Under the pieces are notes generated by a model. That model was not told the origin of the DNA, ran no database searches, and saw nothing but the letters and a program-made list of their open reading frames with translations. A stretch of 64,000 nucleotides of DNA, from NCBI GenBank assembly GCA_018449715.1, contig JAAVVA010000003.1, positions 434,001 to 498,000 of the forward strand, written 5' to 3'. The stretch is from Acidobacteriaceae bacterium dw_441 (lineage in GTDB: Bacteria; Acidobacteriota; Terriglobia; Terriglobales; Acidobacteriaceae). Both the position numbers and the translations under genes were made by a program. Positions 60,520 through 64,000 of this stretch are shown here, piece after piece (the first letter of the stretch is position 1; each line of letters starts with the position of its first letter).

Positions 60520-61005
60520 ATGTCTCTTCTGATTCGAGAAGCTACCCCTGCCGATGTGCCGGAGATGCTGGTGTTCATCCGCGAGCTTGCGGAGTACGAG
60601 CGCGAGCCGGAGGCTGCTGTCGCCACGGCGGAAGACCTGCTGCGCGATGGCTTCGGTCCGCGCCCGGTGTTTCAGTGCCTTATTGCTGAGTGGGAGGGGC
60701 AGCCTGCGGGGATGGCACTTTATTTTCCGTTCTACTCGACGTGGCGGGGCAACGCAGGGGTGCATCTGGAAGACCTCTTTGTGCGTCCGCAGTTCCGCCG
60801 CAAGGGCATCGCGAAGGCTCTGTTTGCGCGGCTTGCGGCGATTACGCTCGAGCGCGGCGACCGCTTCCAGTGGCACGTGCTCGACTGGAACAGGATGGCC
60901 ATCGACTTCTACGAGGAGATGGGAGCGAAGATGCTCGGCGAGTGGCGCATCATGCGGCTCGACGGCGAAGCCCTGAAGGCGCTTGCGGGCAGGGACTCGG
61001 TGTAG
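60520..61005 (+). CDS. GNAT family N-acetyltransferase
   Basis: 161 aa cytoplasmic acetyltransferase. N-terminus LLIREATPADVPEMLVFIRE opens the fold; LEDLFVRPQFRRKGIAKALF is the acetyl-CoA pyrophosphate-binding motif A (R/Q-x-x-G-x-A type) and HVLDWNRMAIDFYEEMGAKM motif B. Length and motif spacing resemble the diamine/spermidine N-acetyltransferase group, so an amine substrate is plausible but unproven. Closely follows the secreted hypothetical and precedes trmFO by 49 bases. Confidence 0.92.
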   Translation: MSLLIREATPADVPEMLVFIRELAEYEREPEAAVATAEDLLRDGFGPRPVFQCLIAEWEGQPAGMALYFPFYSTWRGNAGVHLEDLFVRPQFRRKGIAKALFARLAAITLERGDRFQWHVLDWNRMAIDFYEEMGAKMLGEWRIMRLDGEALKALAGRDSV

Positions 61006-61054
61006 TTCTTCGTCGTGTAGGAGACGAACGGCATTCCGCGAGACAATAGAAGGA

Positions 61055-62446
61055 ATGTCGAAACGAATCAAAGTTATTGGCGGTGGGTTGGCTGGCCCGG
61101 AGGCCGCACTTCAGGCCGCCGCAGCGGGTTGTGAGGTCACGCTGTACGAGATGCGCCCTGTGCGCTCCACCGAGGCCCACGAGACTGCGGACTTCGCCGA
61201 GCTGGTGTGCTCCAACTCGCTCAAGTCGGAGTCGGAAAACTCCGCGCCCTGGCTGCTCAAGCAGGAGATGCGCCGCGCAAACTCCTTCCTGCTGACTGCG
61301 GCGGACGCGACCGCTGTGCCTGCGGGACATGCGCTTGCTGTTGACCGCGCGGAGTTTTCCGCGAAGGTCGCCGCGCTGATCGAACAGAATCCACGCATCA
61401 CCGTGGTGCGTGAAGAGGTCACGAGTCTTGAAGCCGATGAGGACACGATCACCGTGCTGGCCACGGGGCCGCTCACCTCGCCCGCGCTTGTGACCGAGTT
61501 GCAGCGGCTCACGGGCTCGCAGCACCTTGCGTTTTATGACTCGATCTCGCCCATCGTCGATGCCTCGAGCATCGATATGGAGAAGGTCTACTTCGCCGCG
61601 CGATGGGACAAGGGAACCGCCGACTACATCAACTGCCCCTTCACCAAGGAGGAGTACGAGCGATTCATCGACGCGCTCTCGACCGCCGAGACGGTTCCCG
61701 CGAAGGAGTGGGAACAGATTCCGACGGAGGGGCGTCATGCGGAGGAGGCTGCGTCGGATGCGACGCCGAAGCCTGTGGCCGCGCCGAAGTACTTTGAGGG
61801 CTGTCTGCCGATCGAGGAGATTGCCCGGCGTGGACGCGATACGCTTCGCTTCGGCCCGATGAAGCCTGCTGGGCTTACGAATCCGCGCACGGGGCGCTGG
61901 CCTTACGCGGCTGTGCAGCTTCGGCAGGAGAATCTTCGTGCGGACTCGTACAATCTCGTCGGCTTTCAGAATCACCTGAAGTATGGCGAGCAGGCTCGTG
62001 TGCTGCGTCTTATTCCGGGCCTCGAGAATGCGAAGTTCCTGCGCTATGGGCAGATTCACCGCAATACTTACATCAACTCGCCGACGGTGCTTACGGAGAC
62101 GCTTCAGCTTCGTTCGCGCCCGGACATCCTGATTGCGGGGCAGTTGAGCGGAGTCGAGGGATACACCGAATCCATCGCCGGAGGGCTTCTCGCAGGACGC
62201 TTCGCGGCCGCGCTGGCGCAGGGGAAGACTCCGATCGCGCCGCCGCGCCTGACCGCGCATGGCTCGCTGGTGCACTACATCACGCACAGCGAGGCGAAGA
62301 CTTTTCAGCCTGCCAACATCACCTTCGACCTGCTGCTGCCGCTTGAGGAAGAGCTGCGGAAGAAGATCCGCGATAAGAAGGAGCGCCACCGCATCCAGTG
62401 CGAGCGGGCGCTGGATGCGTGGAACGAGTGGATGCAGGGAGCGTGA
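61055..62446 (+). CDS. trmFO: Methylenetetrahydrofolate-tRNA-(uracil-5-)-methyltransferase
   Basis: 463 aa from ATG 61055, AAGGA adjacent. Folate/FAD-dependent enzyme making m5U54 in tRNA. FAD motif IKVIGGGLAGPEAALQAAAA at 5-24. YEMRPVRSTEAHETADFAEL, VCSNSLKSESENSAPWLLKQ and AFYDSISPIVDASSIDMEKV are TrmFO signatures, with LVGFQNHLKYGEQARVLRLI and GQLSGVEGYTESIAGGLLAG. Catalytic cysteines expected in VCSN and in YINCPF/EGCLP are present. A long antisense frame here is not a gene. Confidence 0.97.
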   Translation: MSKRIKVIGGGLAGPEAALQAAAAGCEVTLYEMRPVRSTEAHETADFAELVCSNSLKSESENSAPWLLKQEMRRANSFLLTAADATAVPAGHALAVDRAEFSAKVAALIEQNPRITVVREEVTSLEADEDTITVLATGPLTSPALVTELQRLTGSQHLAFYDSISPIVDASSIDMEKVYFAARWDKGTADYINCPFTKEEYERFIDALSTAETVPAKEWEQIPTEGRHAEEAASDATPKPVAAPKYFEGCLPIEEIARRGRDTLRFGPMKPAGLTNPRTGRWPYAAVQLRQENLRADSYNLVGFQNHLKYGEQARVLRLIPGLENAKFLRYGQIHRNTYINSPTVLTETLQLRSRPDILIAGQLSGVEGYTESIAGGLLAGRFAAALAQGKTPIAPPRLTAHGSLVHYITHSEAKTFQPANITFDLLLPLEEELRKKIRDKKERHRIQCERALDAWNEWMQGA

Positions 62447-62735
62447 GGTTGTGGCGAGGGGAATCCTGCAAAGAAATGCTGGGATTCTTCGTTTCGCTGC
62501 GCTTCGTTCAGCATGACGGTGGTGGTGGGGTAGGACGAGTGGGAGAGTGGCGGTACGGGCTGGATTCATCCCACCCTTCGCGATGAGACTGCGAAGGATG
62601 GGGCACCCGGACATTCTGTAATCCTGGTTTTCGAGAATCCTGCAAAAACTGATCTTCGGCGTCCTGCAAACCCACATCTGGCGATGAAGCCTGCCAGATA
62701 TGGGGCACCCATATCACCTATATTTTGTTGGATAT
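62447..62735. repeat. Repeat-rich gap between trmFO and der
   Basis: Two similar hairpin units: 62569-62608 (CCCACCCTTCGC...GCGAAGGATGGGG) and 62671-62710 (CCCACATCTGGC...GCCAGATATGGGG), each with a GATGA loop element and ending in GGGGCACCC. Between 62465 and 62530 lies a third motif (GGGATTCTTCGTTTCGCTGC, then TTCAGCATGACGG) of a kind I associate with dispersed acidobacterial intergenic repeats. No gene. Confidence 0.55.
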
Positions 62736-64000
62736 TTACTCGGTCTTCTTCTTGTTGCGCGCCCTGATCTTGAACCAGATGGGCGAGCCGATGAAGCCGA
62801 AGCTCTCGCGGACCTGGTTGGCGAGGAAGCGCTCGAAGCTGAAGTGCATCTTCACGTCCTTATCGGTGAAGAGCACGAAGGTCGGCGGCGCCACCGCGGC
62901 CTGCGTCATGTAGTAGATCTTGATGCGCTTCGACATCGGCACGGAAGCTTTCTGGAAGTCCACGCGCTCGAGGAAGCGGTTCATATTGCCGGTGGTGACG
63001 CGCTTGCGGCGCTCGCGGGCAACCAGCTCGACCTTCTTGAAGACCTGGTCGACGCCCTTGCCCTCGACTGCCGAGATGAACAGCAGCGGCGCGTAGTCGA
63101 GATACTTCAGCGCGTCGCGCACCTGCTGTTCGTAGACTTTCTTATCGGCGACAGGCTTACCATCGGTGCGGTTCGTCGTGACCGCGTCCCACTTGTTGAC
63201 GACGATGATGACGCTGCGTCCGCTCTCGTGCGCGTAGCCTCCGATGTTGGCGTCGAGCGCGGCTACGCCCTCGGTTGCGTCGATCACCAGCAGTGAAACG
63301 TCCGCCGCTTCAAGGTGCTTGCGCGCCATCACGACCGAGAGCTTCTCGGCCATCAGCTTCGTCTTGCCCTTGCGGCGAATGCCCGCGGTATCGACGAAGC
63401 GGAAGCTGTGGTCGTCGCGCTCGACGACCTCATCGACCGCGTCGCGTGTCGTTCCCGCGATGGGCGAGACGATGGCGCGCTTCGTTCCGGTGAGCGCGTT
63501 CAGCAGGGTGGACTTGCCCACGTTCGGGCGTCCGATGATGGCAATCTTCGTTTCAAGCTGAAGGTATTCGCCGTGTGAGCGCAGCTTGCGGACGGGCGCG
63601 GGACCGTCTTCATCCTCGGCCATCTCATCTTCTGAAGAGAACATGACCTCTTCCGGTTCTTCCGCGACCGTCTCGGCGGGAAGCGCGGCGAAGACCTCGT
63701 CGAGCAGGTCGCCGATTCCGGTGCCGTGCTCGGCGGAGATGGGGAGCACGTTGCGAAGCCCGAGGCTGCGGAAGTTCTCCGCCCCGGCCAGAAGCTCGGT
63801 CGTGTCCATCTTGTTGACCGCGAGGAAGACGGGCTTGCCGCCGCGCATCAGAAGGCGCGCCAGCTCGATGTCGGGCGCGGCCAACTCGGTGCGGCCATCG
63901 ACGACCATCACGATGGCGTCGGCCTCGCCGAGTGCGACCTGCGCCTGGCGGAAGATCTCGCTGGGGATCAGGGCTTCGTCGTCGGGAACGACGCCGCCGG
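62736..64000 (-). CDS. der: Ribosome biogenesis GTPase Der (5' part outside the window)
   Basis: About 421 codons visible of a tandem-GTPase protein that assists 50S assembly. The window starts inside G domain 1 (EADAIVMVVDGRTELAAPDI; NKMD). An acidic linker follows (EEPEEVMFSSEDEMAEDEDG), longer than in E. coli Der. G domain 2 has IGRPNVGKSTLLNALTGTKR, SPIAGTTRDAVDEVVE, DTAG and VNKWD. The C-terminal KH-like domain contains APLLFISAVEGKGVDQVFKK and ends in a Lys-rich tail (KIRARNKKKTE). Frame continues past base 64000. Confidence 0.95.
   Translation of the reverse strand, partial: GGVVPDDEALIPSEIFRQAQVALGEADAIVMVVDGRTELAAPDIELARLLMRGGKPVFLAVNKMDTTELLAGAENFRSLGLRNVLPISAEHGTGIGDLLDEVFAALPAETVAEEPEEVMFSSEDEMAEDEDGPAPVRKLRSHGEYLQLETKIAIIGRPNVGKSTLLNALTGTKRAIVSPIAGTTRDAVDEVVERDDHSFRFVDTAGIRRKGKTKLMAEKLSVVMARKHLEAADVSLLVIDATEGVAALDANIGGYAHESGRSVIIVVNKWDAVTTNRTDGKPVADKKVYEQQVRDALKYLDYAPLLFISAVEGKGVDQVFKKVELVARERRKRVTTGNMNRFLERVDFQKASVPMSKRIKIYYMTQAAVAPPTFVLFTDKDVKMHFSFERFLANQVRESFGFIGSPIWFKIRARNKKKTE

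Noticed and set aside
60950..62677. 575-codon open frame antisense to trmFO
   Set aside because: Fully explained by TrmFO on the plus strand; low-complexity Arg-rich translation.

Overview
The window looks like chromosome of an acidobacterium (Acidobacteriota, probably Acidobacteriaceae: the Granulicella/Edaphobacter/Terriglobus group). Family-level clues are two 'ADOP' MacB-like orphan permeases (one beside PadR), a VWFA-related protein of the acidobacterial type, three very large Oar-like TonB-dependent receptors with an N-terminal carboxypeptidase-regulatory domain, many Tat signals, and LPS/Kdo genes (kdsC, waaA, lpxK, waaC) showing a Gram-negative envelope. No rRNA, tRNA, CRISPR array, phage or IS element was seen. 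The species assignment is inference.

Layout. 1-4509: PadR regulator with a partial ADOP permease, and a divergent second ADOP permease. 4696-25047: a scavenging island. It holds a Tat-exported TIM-barrel protein, a true formylglycine-generating enzyme (both active-site cysteines present), four Tat-exported sulfatases that all carry the CxPxR maturation motif, two TonB-dependent receptors, a Tat phosphocholine-specific phospholipase C and a XylR-type regulator. 25135-31890: M19 dipeptidase, argG, TetR with an SDR and a clear operator, an AEC carrier and a Bcr/CflA MFS pump. 32166-38105: small proteins, kdsC, the giant helicase lhr and a DUF5522 gene overlapping its stop. 38107-46359: TPR, VWFA-related, receptor, DUF5666 and VIT1-type transporter genes. 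46458-49665: ergothioneine genes egtB and egtD with an RcnB-like gene between them. 49789-51730: molybdenum cofactor genes moaC and moeA. 51810-54866: TPR protein, queC, DUF2007, and a DUF3108 protein with an unusual start. 55015-59019: Kdo/lipid A/heptose cluster. 59059-64000: two hypotheticals, a GNAT, trmFO and the 3' part of der.

Main discovery. Each divergent sulfatase unit, and the receptor gene after the third sulfatase, is preceded by a short ORF of 27-28 codons with clustered cysteine codons (LCCCLSC, HLCCQ, LCSCC), followed at once by an intrinsic terminator. In all three a segment just after the Cys codons can pair with the 5' arm of the terminator, as expected of an antiterminator. 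Two of them have a near-consensus promoter (TTGACA-N17-TATATC and TTGACG-N17-TATTAT) so close to the ATG that the transcript would be almost leaderless. This is the layout of cysteine-sensing transcription attenuation. It would induce sulfatases, their Cys-modifying maturase and an outer-membrane receptor when cysteine (sulfur) is short. I know polycysteine attenuators from mycobacterial sulfur genes, but not from sulfatase loci in acidobacteria. The function is inferred; the ORFs, hairpins and pairings are read directly from the sequence.

Secondary points: moaC appears to be translated with an integrase-arm-like N-terminal extension; the DUF3108 gene has its signal peptide upstream of any ATG/GTG/TTG and probably starts at CTG; PadR and TetR units carry clean inverted-repeat operators; and the trmFO-der gap contains two copies of a hairpin repeat.
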